Below, one piece after another: positions 1 to 12,453 of a stretch of 21,057 nt of DNA; the first letter of the stretch is position 1; the number at the start of each line of letters is the position of its first letter. Source of the stretch: CAZEHO01 sp964511945 (GTDB lineage Bacteria; Actinomycetota; Acidimicrobiia; Spongiisociales; UBA11373); assembly GCA_964511945.1 (NCBI GenBank), contig CAZEHO010000042.1, forward strand, positions 1 to 21,057, written 5' to 3'. Both the position numbers and the translations under genes were made by a program. The notes under the pieces were generated by a model. That model was given only the letters and a program-made list of their open reading frames with translations, was not told the origin of the DNA and did not search any database.

Positions 1-54
1 CATCGTCCCAACATTCACATGCGGCTTCGTCCGCTCAAACTTCGCCTTCCCCAT
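1..54 (-). CDS. tuf: Elongation factor Tu, N-terminal fragment (second tuf copy)
   Basis: Only the first 18 codons are present, and the gene runs off the left edge. The visible peptide is MGKAKFERTKPHVNVGTM, which matches the conserved EF-Tu N-terminus just before the first GTP-binding loop. EF-Tu is the cytoplasmic GTPase that brings aminoacyl-tRNA to the ribosome. The ATG is preceded by AAGGAG with 7-nt spacing. The gene starts 17 bp after the fusA stop, giving the classical rpsL-rpsG-fusA-tuf order. A second tuf ends at the right edge of the window. Confidence 0.93.
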   Translation of the reverse strand, partial: MGKAKFERTKPHVNVGTM

Positions 55-71
55 CTGCCTGCTCCTTGTGG

Positions 72-2186
<2,115 letters not shown>

Positions 2187-2195
2187 CGACAGGAC

Positions 2196-2663
2196 CTACC
2201 AGCGGTAGTGGGCGAACGCCTTGTTCGACTCGGCCATCTTGTGCACGTCCTCGCGCCGCTTCACGGCGGCGCCGGTGCGATTGGAGGCATCGAGAATCTC
2301 ATTAGCCAGACGCTCGGCGATGGTGTGCTCGCGACGCCGGCGGGCGAAATCGACCAGCCAGCGGACGGCGAGCGTCTGGGCACGGCGGGGCCGCAGCTCG
2401 ACGGGAACCTGATACGACGAACCACCGACCCGGCGGGAGCGAACCTCCACCTGGGGCCGGATGTTGTCGATCGCCTTCTTCAGGACCTGGATCGGGTCCT
2501 GGCCGGTGCGGCGTTCCACGATCTCGAGGGCGCCGTATACCGTCTTGCGAGCCTTGGTCTTCTTGCCTTTCCACAGGACCTTGTTGACCACCTGGGTGAC
2601 CAGCAGGCTGCGGAAGACCGGATCCGGCTCGAGTTCACGAACTTCTGCGGGGGCGCGTCGCAC
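2196..2663 (-). CDS. rpsG: 30S ribosomal protein S7
   Basis: A 155-residue primary 16S rRNA-binding protein that nucleates the 30S head and lies near the E site. Length and sequence fit S7: an N-terminal MRRAPAEVRELEPDP, the central KxRKTVYGALEIVERRTG region, and the C-terminal AFAHYRW. Translation begins at a GTG whose G is the last base of the rpsL TAG stop (TAGTG). The two genes therefore overlap by one base and are probably translationally coupled. AAGGAG lies within the last rpsL codons. In bacteria studied so far S7 often represses its own operon, but I see no clear S7 site here. Confidence 0.96.
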   Translation of the reverse strand: MRRAPAEVRELEPDPVFRSLLVTQVVNKVLWKGKKTKARKTVYGALEIVERRTGQDPIQVLKKAIDNIRPQVEVRSRRVGGSSYQVPVELRPRRAQTLAVRWLVDFARRRREHTIAERLANEILDASNRTGAAVKRREDVHKMAESNKAFAHYRW

Positions 2664-3034
2664 TAGGACTCCTTCTTTGATCCGTAGCGAGAACGGGCCT
2701 GGCGGCGCTCGTCGACACCGGCGGCGTCGAGCGTGCCCCGAATCACCTTGTAGCGGATCCCCGGCAGGTCCTTTACACGACCGCCGCGGACGAGCACGAT
2801 GCTGTGCTCCTGCAGGTTGTGTCCCTCACCAGGGATGTACGCAGTGACCTCCACCTGGGATGAGAGACGGACACGGCACACCTTGCGGAGTGCCGAGTTC
2901 GGCTTCTTGGGCGTCACGGTGTACACACGGGTGCACACGCCGCGACGCTGTGGCGCTCCGGCAAGACCGGGCGTCTTTTCCTTCTTCGGCTTCGGCTTCC
3001 GGCCCTTCCGAACCAGTTGCTGAATCGTCGGCAC
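2663..3034 (-). CDS. rpsL: 30S ribosomal protein S12
   Basis: A 123-residue decoding-centre protein. The conserved TPKKPNSALRK loop and the GGRVKDLPG loop are both intact. The lysines whose substitution commonly gives streptomycin resistance are present, so the sequence looks streptomycin sensitive at this locus. I chose the GTG at 3034 (product MPTIQQLVRKGRK) because it matches the universal S12 N-terminus and has GAGAGG 6 nt upstream. The reading frame stays open for 20 more codons upstream, but that extension has no S12 homology. This is the first gene of the str operon (rpsL-rpsG-fusA-tuf), with its own promoter and a leader of nearly 200 nt. Confidence 0.96.
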   Translation of the reverse strand: MPTIQQLVRKGRKPKPKKEKTPGLAGAPQRRGVCTRVYTVTPKKPNSALRKVCRVRLSSQVEVTAYIPGEGHNLQEHSIVLVRGGRVKDLPGIRYKVIRGTLDAAGVDERRQARSRYGSKKES

Positions 3035-3062
3035 GCTGTTCCTCTCGCCTCGCTCGGCGCAC

Positions 3063-3138
3063 CCGTCCCCAAGGGACGGAGTCTTCTGACACATACGAAG
3101 GTCGGCTCACCAGTCCCGTCGGGACCGATTCGCCGACC
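3063..3138 (-). promoter_or_regulatory. Structured 5' leader of rpsL mRNA (two hairpins)
   Basis: Two stem-loops lie between the predicted transcription start (near 3228) and the rpsL GTG. The outer one pairs 3100-3105 with 3133-3138 and, inside, 3113-3117 with 3121-3125. The inner one pairs 3063-3069 with 3073-3079. Leaders of ribosomal protein operons are often regulatory, but I recognise no named motif, so a regulatory role is inference. Confidence 0.35.
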
Positions 3139-3234
3139 CATCTGACCCTCCAACCTCGGGCGTGTGGCACGGCTTGGGTCGCAGCCGAACCTGCCCTCCC
3201 GGAAGGAGCTAGGAGACCTGAGTCACGGCCGCCG

Positions 3235-3264
3235 AGTATAGGCGTTCAGCCTGAACGAGCGCAA
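3235..3264 (-). promoter_or_regulatory. Putative promoter of the rpsL-rpsG-fusA-tuf operon
   Basis: On the minus strand TTGCGC (3259-3264) is followed after 18 bp by TATACT (3235-3240), a five-of-six match to the -10 consensus. The -35 box matches only three of six. The spacer contains a perfect 6-bp palindrome, GTTCAGGCTGAAC (3244-3256), which could be an operator. The predicted start is about 194 nt upstream of the rpsL start codon. Confidence 0.55.
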
Positions 3265-3394
3265 AGCAACCTGCCAGCACTCTGTGCCGGTTGGTCGAGA
3301 GCACCGAATGTCGGTGATCGAGCCGCGAACGGTCGAGCAGCAGCATAGCGCGGGAACGGTTTGTTGGGCGATTCGGGGGGCAAGGAACGCGGCA

Positions 3395-3418
3395 GAGCCG
3401 GGCCGCATGGCCCGGCTC
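3395..3418 (-). terminator. Hairpin terminator after rpoC
   Basis: A perfect 10-bp GC-rich stem (GAGCCGGGCC / GGCCCGGCTC) with a 4-nt loop begins 24 bp past the rpoC stop. No clear U-tract follows, as is common for terminators in high-GC actinobacteria. Confidence 0.65.
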
Positions 3419-3442
3419 CATCACACTCGAATCGGCTCTCCC

Positions 3443-6400
3443 CTACTCCTCCGGGGGCGTCTCCTCTTCGGCCGGGGCACCGGCACCGAGGGAGGCGAGC
3501 CATTCGGCCGGATTGGCCGGCAGCGCCTCTTCTTCGGACTCGGGAACCCCTTCGCCGAACAGTCCGAGCGCACTGACGACCGTGGCGTCGGGCAGCGAGG
3601 GCTCGACGGCCTGGTAGTCGTCGGCGCCGGTCCCGGCGGGGATCAGCTTGCCGATGATCACGTTCTCCTTGAGGCCCCGGAGGAAGTCACTCTTGCCCTG
3701 GAGCGCCGCCTCGGTGAGCACACGGGTGGTCTCCTGGAACGACGCCGCCGACAGCCACGATTCGGTGGCAAGCGACGCCTTGGTGATTCCCATCAGTTCC
3801 GGCCGGCCCTCAGCCGGATGTTTGCCGTCGGTGACGAGCTCACGGTTCATCTCGAGGAACTCGCGGTCGTCGACCAGTTCGGCCGGCAGGTAGTTCGAGT
3901 CGCCGGGGTTGACTACCCTCACCTTGCGCAGCATCTGGCGCACGATCATCTCGATGTGCTTGTCGTGGATGTCCACGCCCTGGCTCCGGTACACCTCCTG
4001 TACCTGATCGACCAGGTACTGCTGGGCGGCCCGAACACCCTGGATCTCGAGGACCTCCTTGGGGTCGAGCGGACCCTCGGTGAGCTGGGCACCGGGATCG
4101 ATGGTCTGGCCCTGGCGGACCCGAAGCCGGGCGAACCGGGTCAGTGGGTACTCCCGCTCCTCATCGGATCCCTCGATCACAACGCGGCGGCCGGTCTCGT
4201 CCTCGAGGACGCTCACGGCGCCACCGATCTCAGAGATGAGTGCCTTGCCCTTCGGGGTACGAGCCTCGAACAGCTCGACCACGCGGGGCAGACCGTGGGT
4301 GATGTCCTCACCGGCGACGCCGCCGGTGTGGAACGTCCGCATCGTGAGCTGGGTACCCGGCTCACCGATGGACTGGGCCGCGACGATGCCGACCGCTTCA
4401 CCCAACTCGACGCTGAGCCCGGTTGCCAGGCTCAGGCCGTAGCAGGTGGCGCACACGCCGTAGCGCTCCTCGCAGGTGAGCACCGAGCGCACCCGCACCG
4501 ACTCGACTCCGTCGGCTGCGGGGATCGCCTCGATGGCCTTGCGGTCCAGCAGGGCGCCGGCTTTGAGCCCGACACCGAAGCGGGTGGCGACAACCTTGCC
4601 GTCGATTGCAATCGGATCGGCCAGGTAGCGCCCGAGGAGGCGGTTCCGCAGATTCCGGATCAGCTCACCGGTCGCGGTGCGCACCGAGATGACGATGCCC
4701 CGGTCGGTCTCACAGTCGTCGGCCCGGACGATGACCTCCTGGCTGACGTCGACCAGACGCCGGGTGAGATACCCGGAGTCGGCGGTACGCAGGGCGGTGT
4801 CGGCCAGGCCCTTGCGGGCACCGTGCGTCGAGATGAAGTACTCGAGCACCGACAGGCCCTCGCGGAAGTTGGCCAGGATCGGACGGGGGATGATGTCACC
4901 GCGGGGATTGGCCACCAGGCCGCGCATGCCGGCGATCTGACGCACCTGCATGATGTTCCCGCGGGCGCCGGAGCGCACCATCATCTCGATGGGGTTGAAC
5001 CTGTCGGCCTTGAGCGCCATTTCCATGGCGTCCTTGACCTTGTCCGTCGCCTCGGTCCAGATCTCGATGAGTTCCTGACGGCGCTCGTCATCGGTGATGA
5101 CGCCCTTCTGGTAGAGGTCCTCCACCTTGCGGGCCCGCTCCTCGTACTCGGCGAGGATCTGCGGCTTGTCCGGCGGGGTCTTGACGTCCTCAAGGCCGAT
5201 CGTGAGGCCGGCCTTGGTCGAGAACCGGAACCCGAGATCCTTGATCCCATCGAGGAACCGCCCGACGATGCCCTTGTCGTAGCGCTCGATGACCTCTTCG
5301 ATGAGGGCCTTCACGTCGCCCTTCATGATCACGGCGTCGACGTAGGGGAAGTCGGCGGGGAACGCGGTATTGAGCAGCGCCCGCCCCAGAGTGGTTTCGA
5401 AGGGAACGCTGCCGTCCACCGGCTCCGCCGGGAACAGCTTGCGGATACCCTCCGGCACCTGATCGATCAGCTCGGGGTCCCCGGCGAGTTCACCGACGCG
5501 CAGCTTGATCGGAGCGTGCAGGCCGAGTTCGCCGAGGTCGTACGCCATCTGGGCTTCCTCGATGTCCGAGAACACCCGGCCGGCGCCGCGCTCATCCTCG
5601 ATCCGCTCCGACAGGTAGTACACCCCAATGACCATGTCCTGGCTCGGTGTGACGATCGGACGGCCGTGGGCCGGTGACAGCACGTTGTTGATGGAAAGCA
5701 TCAGCACCCGGGCTTCGGCCTGGGCCTCTGCCGACAGCGGAAGATGCACGGCCATCTGGTCGCCATCGAAGTCGGCGTTGAACGCCTCACACACGAGCGG
5801 ATGGATCTGAATAGCCTTCCCCTCGACCAGCACCGGCTCGAACGCCTGGATGCCGAGGCGGTGCAAGGTGGGCGCCCGGTTCAGCAGAACCGGATGCTCT
5901 TGGATGACCTCGGCGAGCACGTCCCACACCTGCGGACGCTGCCGCTCGACCATCCGCTTGGCCGCCTTGATGTTCTGCGCCAGATCGAGATCCACCAGGC
6001 GCTTCATCACGAACGGCTTGAAGAGCTCCAGCGCCATGGCCTTCGGCAGACCGCACTGATGGAGCCGCAACTGGGGACCGACGACGATGACCGAACGGCC
6101 TGAGTAGTCGACGCGCTTGCCGAGCAGATTCTGACGGAACCGGCCCTGCTTGCCCTTCAGCATGTCCGACAGCGACTTGAGCGGGCGGTTGCCCGGCCCG
6201 GTAACCGCACGACCGCGGCGCCCGTTGTCGAAAAGGGCGTCGACGGCCTCCTGCAGCATGCGCTTCTCGTTGTTCACGATGATCTCGGGGGCTCCGAGAT
6301 CGAGCAGCCGCTTGAGCCGGTTGTTCCGGTTGATGACCCGGCGGTACAGGTCATTGAGGTCGCTGGTGGCGAACCGGCCGCCGTCGAGCTGCACCATCGG

Positions 6401-7369
6401 GCGCAGGTCCGGCGGAATCACCGGAACGGATTCGAGGATCATCGCCTGCGGATCGTTGGTGCCGGCCGCAAACGGCGTGATGACCTTGAGCCGCTTGGTG
6501 GCCCGCTGCCGGCGCTGGGCGGAATTGGCGCTCAGGTCACCCTTCAGCGCTTCGATCTCGTTGTCGAGATCGAGACGGGCGAGGAGTTCCTTGATCGCCT
6601 CGGCACCCATGCCGCCGGTGTAGTACTCGCCGTAGCGGTCCTTGATCTCACGCCACAGCTGCTCGGATTCGATGAGGTCCTTGACCTTGGCCGACTTGAA
6701 CGTGTCGAACGCCTCGCGAACCAGTTCCTCTTCGTATTCGGTCCGCTCGCGCCGGTCCCGGATCTCCCGCTCGGCCTCGCGGCGGGCGGCGGAGATCTCC
6801 TGCGCCTTGGCGCCGGCGTCCTCCATCTGCTTGAGCTCACCCTCGAGCCGTTCGAGACGGGCCTCGTGCCACTCATCGAACTCGCCGCGTACGAGATCGA
6901 TCTCATGGCGCATCGCCTGCTCTAGTTCGGCCAGATCCTCGTGGCGCTTCTCCTCGTCGACACCGGTGACGAGGTAGGCGGCGAAGTAGATGACCTTCTC
7001 GAGGTCCTTCGGCGACATGTCGAGGAGATAGCCGAGGCGGCTGGGAACACCCTTGAAGTACCAGATGTGGGTGACCGGGGCGGCCAGCTCGATATGGCCC
7101 ATGCGCTCGCGGCGCACCTTGGACCGGGTGACCTCCACCCCGCAGCGCTCACAGATGATGCCGCGGAAGCGGACGCGCTTGTACTTCCCGCAGTAGCACT
7201 CCCAGTCCCGGCTGGGACCGAAGATGCGCTCGTCGAACAGGCCGTCCTTCTCGGGCTTCAGCGTCCGGTAGTTGATCGTCTCAGGCTTCTTCACCTCGCC
7301 GTGCGACCAGGCCCGGATCTGGTCGGCGGTGGCGAGGCCAATCTTCAGCTCATCGAAGAACTGGGGCAA
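3443..7369 (-). CDS. rpoC: DNA-directed RNA polymerase subunit beta'
   Basis: A 1308-residue beta' subunit forming half of the polymerase active-site cleft. The N-terminal zinc-binding cysteines are C58, C60, C73 and C76. The catalytic NADFDGDQM magnesium loop lies near residue 530. A second zinc site is formed by a cysteine near 885 and the CEERYGVCATC cluster near 965-975. The C-terminus ends in an acidic, Ala/Glu-rich tail. Length and architecture fit actinobacterial beta'. The start is a TTG (product MPQFFDELKIGLA, matching the family) with GAGGAG 5-6 nt upstream. It follows rpoB after 53 bp, so the two form one operon, and a hairpin lies beyond the stop. Confidence 0.98.
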   Translation of the reverse strand: MPQFFDELKIGLATADQIRAWSHGEVKKPETINYRTLKPEKDGLFDERIFGPSRDWECYCGKYKRVRFRGIICERCGVEVTRSKVRRERMGHIELAAPVTHIWYFKGVPSRLGYLLDMSPKDLEKVIYFAAYLVTGVDEEKRHEDLAELEQAMRHEIDLVRGEFDEWHEARLERLEGELKQMEDAGAKAQEISAARREAEREIRDRRERTEYEEELVREAFDTFKSAKVKDLIESEQLWREIKDRYGEYYTGGMGAEAIKELLARLDLDNEIEALKGDLSANSAQRRQRATKRLKVITPFAAGTNDPQAMILESVPVIPPDLRPMVQLDGGRFATSDLNDLYRRVINRNNRLKRLLDLGAPEIIVNNEKRMLQEAVDALFDNGRRGRAVTGPGNRPLKSLSDMLKGKQGRFRQNLLGKRVDYSGRSVIVVGPQLRLHQCGLPKAMALELFKPFVMKRLVDLDLAQNIKAAKRMVERQRPQVWDVLAEVIQEHPVLLNRAPTLHRLGIQAFEPVLVEGKAIQIHPLVCEAFNADFDGDQMAVHLPLSAEAQAEARVLMLSINNVLSPAHGRPIVTPSQDMVIGVYYLSERIEDERGAGRVFSDIEEAQMAYDLGELGLHAPIKLRVGELAGDPELIDQVPEGIRKLFPAEPVDGSVPFETTLGRALLNTAFPADFPYVDAVIMKGDVKALIEEVIERYDKGIVGRFLDGIKDLGFRFSTKAGLTIGLEDVKTPPDKPQILAEYEERARKVEDLYQKGVITDDERRQELIEIWTEATDKVKDAMEMALKADRFNPIEMMVRSGARGNIMQVRQIAGMRGLVANPRGDIIPRPILANFREGLSVLEYFISTHGARKGLADTALRTADSGYLTRRLVDVSQEVIVRADDCETDRGIVISVRTATGELIRNLRNRLLGRYLADPIAIDGKVVATRFGVGLKAGALLDRKAIEAIPAADGVESVRVRSVLTCEERYGVCATCYGLSLATGLSVELGEAVGIVAAQSIGEPGTQLTMRTFHTGGVAGEDITHGLPRVVELFEARTPKGKALISEIGGAVSVLEDETGRRVVIEGSDEEREYPLTRFARLRVRQGQTIDPGAQLTEGPLDPKEVLEIQGVRAAQQYLVDQVQEVYRSQGVDIHDKHIEMIVRQMLRKVRVVNPGDSNYLPAELVDDREFLEMNRELVTDGKHPAEGRPELMGITKASLATESWLSAASFQETTRVLTEAALQGKSDFLRGLKENVIIGKLIPAGTGADDYQAVEPSLPDATVVSALGLFGEGVPESEEEALPANPAEWLASLGAGAPAEEETPPEE

Positions 7370-7422
7370 CGCGGCTCCTCCGTTCGTTCATCGTTTCGCG
7401 GTCACGCATGGGAAATCGGTGT

Positions 7423-10767
<3,345 letters not shown>

Positions 10768-10829
10768 AGGGACTTCCTCCGTGTTCGATCTGGGGGGCGG
10801 GCGGGTCGAGCCAGTCGTGGGACGGCGAA

Positions 10830-10860
10830 GAGCTAGGATAGCACGTTGCTACCCTAGCTC
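10830..10860 (-). promoter_or_regulatory. Inverted repeat overlapping a putative rpoB promoter
   Basis: Arms of 14 bp (10830-10843 and 10847-10860) with a single mismatch flank a 3-bp centre. On the minus strand the proximal arm contains TGC-TATCCT, an extended -10-like element (TATCCT at 10835-10840). That would put a start about 60 nt before the rpoB TTG. No convincing -35 box is visible. The structure could be an operator or an RNA hairpin near the 5' end of the rpoBC transcript. Confidence 0.4.
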
Positions 10861-10952
10861 GGCACGGGCCGGCTGGATGTACGTCTTCGTACCTCAGCTT
10901 GTCTCAGCTGTCACCTCAACGATACCCCTCCCCCGCGAGAGGGTCAAGGGTG

Positions 10953-10978
10953 TGCGGCCCGCCTTTCGGCGGGCCGCA
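10953..10978 (-). terminator. Hairpin terminator after the sigma-28 gene
   Basis: A perfect 11-bp stem of G and C closes a GAAA tetraloop as read on the minus strand, about 50 bp past the sigma factor stop. No U-tract follows. It separates the sigma gene from the rpoB promoter region. Confidence 0.65.
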
Positions 10979-10991
10979 GCGACGAGCAGAG

Positions 10992-11026
10992 GGCGGTTGC
11001 CCGTGGCTCGTCGCCCGTCGCCCGGG
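10992..11026. repeat. Degenerate heptanucleotide repeat at the 3' end of the sigma-28 gene
   Basis: Four clear 7-bp units of the form GCYCGTS, plus one weaker unit, end 2 bp from the sigma gene stop codon. The run 11006-11021 recurs exactly, in inverse orientation, at 19031-19046 next to another stop codon. Confidence 0.6.
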
Positions 11027-11027
11027 A

Positions 11028-12122
11028 TTACTTCAGACGCACTTCCACCTTGTCGGGGTCGCGCAGGTCGACGCCCACGTTCGAACCCGCATCTGCGGCG
11101 GCGAGACGGGTGCGCCACGTCGAACGCTCGGTGAGTCGCTCGAGGAATGCCGCACGGGTCCGCTTGCCGGGGAACCGCTCGTCCACGTCGGGGACACCCT
11201 CGTAGAGGCTGGTGAAGTACCGGCGCAGTGCCGCCACCGCCTCCGAGTTGATCTGCGACACCCTGGCCTCGGTGACACCGAGATCGGCCGCGATGTCCTG
11301 CAGCAGGTCGCCGCCGAAGTAGTACCGGCGCACCACCATCCCGTGAGCGCCCGGGAGTTCCGCCACGGCCTCCCGCAGGGTCCCAAGCATCTCCCGCCGC
11401 TCCAGCGAGGCCTCGGGGGTGGTGTGGATCGCGTCGTCCGGGATCCGTTCGACGGCGGCCGAGGTGTCGTCGCCTTCAAAGTCCAGCGACAACAGCATCG
11501 ACGACGCCGCATCGGCGCGCATCTTGGTGACCCGCTCCGGCGTCACTCCGAGCGCCTCGGCGAGTTCGGTGGACCGGGGGCGGCGGCCCTTGCGAGCCGT
11601 CAGTTCCTGTTCCACTTCGGCCAGTTCACGAGCACCGCGGCGCACCGAGCGGCTCACCCAGTCGCGGGTCCTGGTGGAGTCGAGCACGGCACCGCGGATC
11701 CGAATCGCGGCATACCGATCGAACGGCACGCCGAGCGACGGGTCGTAGCGGCGGGCCGCCTCGACCAGGCCGAGCCGCCCTGCATCGAGCAGTTCGTCAC
11801 GTTCGACGTGACGGGGGAAGTTGGCCGACACCCGGCTCACGACTTCGTCGACGATGTGCAGGTGCTCGCGCACCAGCCGCTCGATGCGGGATCTGGCAAT
11901 CGGCAGCCTGGGGTCGTCGGGCCGGGATTGGCGTGACATGGCGACGGCAGCCAGCACGGCGGCGGCGACGTCGTCGACGGCCACGGTGTAGCGGTCCTTA
12001 TTGATCTGGGTCCGCAGCCGCTTGATGCGGGCGGTGCGGTCCTTGCCCGTCACCTCCCAGGGCCAGGACGTGGTCCCGGTTCCGGAATCAGTGACGGAGG
12101 GGGAAATGGTTGCGGTCGTCAC
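11028..12122 (-). CDS. Sigma-28 (FliA/WhiG family) factor with N-terminal FlgM-like segment
   Basis: A 364-residue protein. Residues about 75-150 form sigma region 2 (LLDAGRLGLVEAARRYDP, RIRGAVLDS, DWVSRSVRR). About 160-205 form region 3, and about 245-305 region 4 with the helix-turn-helix LGVTEARVSQINSEA. These signatures place it in the flagellar/developmental sigma-28 group. A 59-residue C-terminal tail is extra. Residues about 28-62 (core RIKRLRTQINKDRYTV, then an Ala-rich VDDVAAAVLAAV) resemble the sigma-binding C-terminus of the anti-sigma factor FlgM, with a low-complexity N-terminus as in FlgM. I chose the GTG at 12122 because GAGGAG precedes it by 7 nt. An internal ATG before MSRQSRPDD has no ribosome binding site. 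The gene is followed by a hairpin terminator. Sigma assignment is firm; the FlgM assignment is by motif only. Confidence 0.85.
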   Translation of the reverse strand: MTTATISPSVTDSGTGTTSWPWEVTGKDRTARIKRLRTQINKDRYTVAVDDVAAAVLAAVAMSRQSRPDDPRLPIARSRIERLVREHLHIVDEVVSRVSANFPRHVERDELLDAGRLGLVEAARRYDPSLGVPFDRYAAIRIRGAVLDSTRTRDWVSRSVRRGARELAEVEQELTARKGRRPRSTELAEALGVTPERVTKMRADAASSMLLSLDFEGDDTSAAVERIPDDAIHTTPEASLERREMLGTLREAVAELPGAHGMVVRRYYFGGDLLQDIAADLGVTEARVSQINSEAVAALRRYFTSLYEGVPDVDERFPGKRTRAAFLERLTERSTWRTRLAAADAGSNVGVDLRDPDKVEVRLK

Positions 12123-12272
12123 AACGATGCTCCTCGATCTGCGTGGCGGCATCGCCGGCCCGATGGGATCCGGCGAGTGCCCGTGGCAATGCCAGCCGCG
12201 CGTCGAGCGGAAGCCACCCGGAACCGGGTGCCTCCGCATACGTCGTGACACTGCTGGCGCTCATGGCACGAG

Positions 12273-12300
12273 GCATCGGCAGTTGTCCACAGAAACTTGA
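12273..12300 (-). promoter_or_regulatory. Candidate sigma-28 promoter of the sigma gene itself
   Basis: On the minus strand TCAAGTTT is followed after 12 bp by GCCGATGC. The FliA consensus is TAAAGTTT, 11 bp, GCCGATAA, so 13 of 16 positions match with one extra spacer base. It would start a transcript about 144 nt before the sigma gene GTG, suggesting autoregulation. Confidence 0.4.
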
Positions 12301-12307
12301 GCGATTC

Positions 12308-12356
12308 GCGGGAATCGGGAGTCGGAAGGACTGGGTATCGGCAGTCAGCTTTCAGT
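12308..12356. repeat. Weak heptanucleotide repeat patch
   Basis: Units resembling TCGGGAG (12308-12328), followed by units resembling AGTCAGC (12336-12356), keep a 7-bp period with many substitutions. It is the least regular of the heptad patches in the window. Confidence 0.35.
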
Positions 12357-12410
12357 TCGAACCCACGCCGCACCACGGCGAGACGGCCGCGGCGGGGCGC
12401 AGACCTTAGG

Positions 12411-12453
12411 AGTTGTCAGTCGTCAGTTGTCGGTACTGAGAACTGACGACTGA
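12411..12453. repeat. Palindromic heptad repeat abutting the GGDEF-like gene stop
   Basis: Three AGTYGTC units (12411-12431) are followed by three units ending in CTG (12432-12452). TCAGTCGTCAGTT (12416-12428) is perfectly complementary to 12441-12453, giving a 13-bp stem and 12-nt loop. The stem ends at the base next to the TAA stop (12454-12456), so it may also act as a terminator or mRNA-end protector. No U-tract follows. Confidence 0.7.

Larger units (their letters stand above)
3035..3442 (-). other. rpoC-rpsL intergenic region with terminator, promoter and structured leader
   Basis: This is about 408 bp with no gene. On the minus strand it holds the rpoC terminator hairpin (3395-3418), a sigma-70-type promoter with a palindrome in its spacer (3235-3264), and a long leader. 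The leader carries a nested hairpin at 3100-3138 (GGTCGG/CCGACC outside, GTCCC/GGGAC inside) and a 7-bp hairpin at 3063-3079 (CCGTCCC/GGGACGG). The second hairpin is about 30 nt before the rpsL start. Confidence 0.6.
12123..12453 (-). other. Intergenic region upstream of the sigma-28 gene
   Basis: About 330 bp without a convincing gene. It contains a sigma-28-like promoter candidate (12273-12300), a heptad-repeat patch (12308-12356) and a palindromic heptad repeat touching the stop codon of the GGDEF-like gene (12411-12453). A 58-62 codon open frame on the minus strand here has no ribosome binding site and no recognisable homology. Confidence 0.5.

Noticed and set aside
3284..5677. Very long plus-strand open frame opposite rpoC
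   Set aside because: It lies almost wholly antisense to rpoC, and its sequence is reverse-frame shadow with no homology.
12123..12251. Longer N-terminus for the sigma-28 protein starting at 12251
   Set aside because: No ribosome binding site at that ATG, while the GTG at 12122 has GAGGAG at 7 nt; the extra 43 residues look non-coding.
12088..12276. 62-codon minus-strand frame upstream of the sigma-28 gene, as a possible separate small anti-sigma gene
   Set aside because: No ribosome binding site and no FlgM-like motif; the FlgM-like segment is in the sigma gene's own frame.
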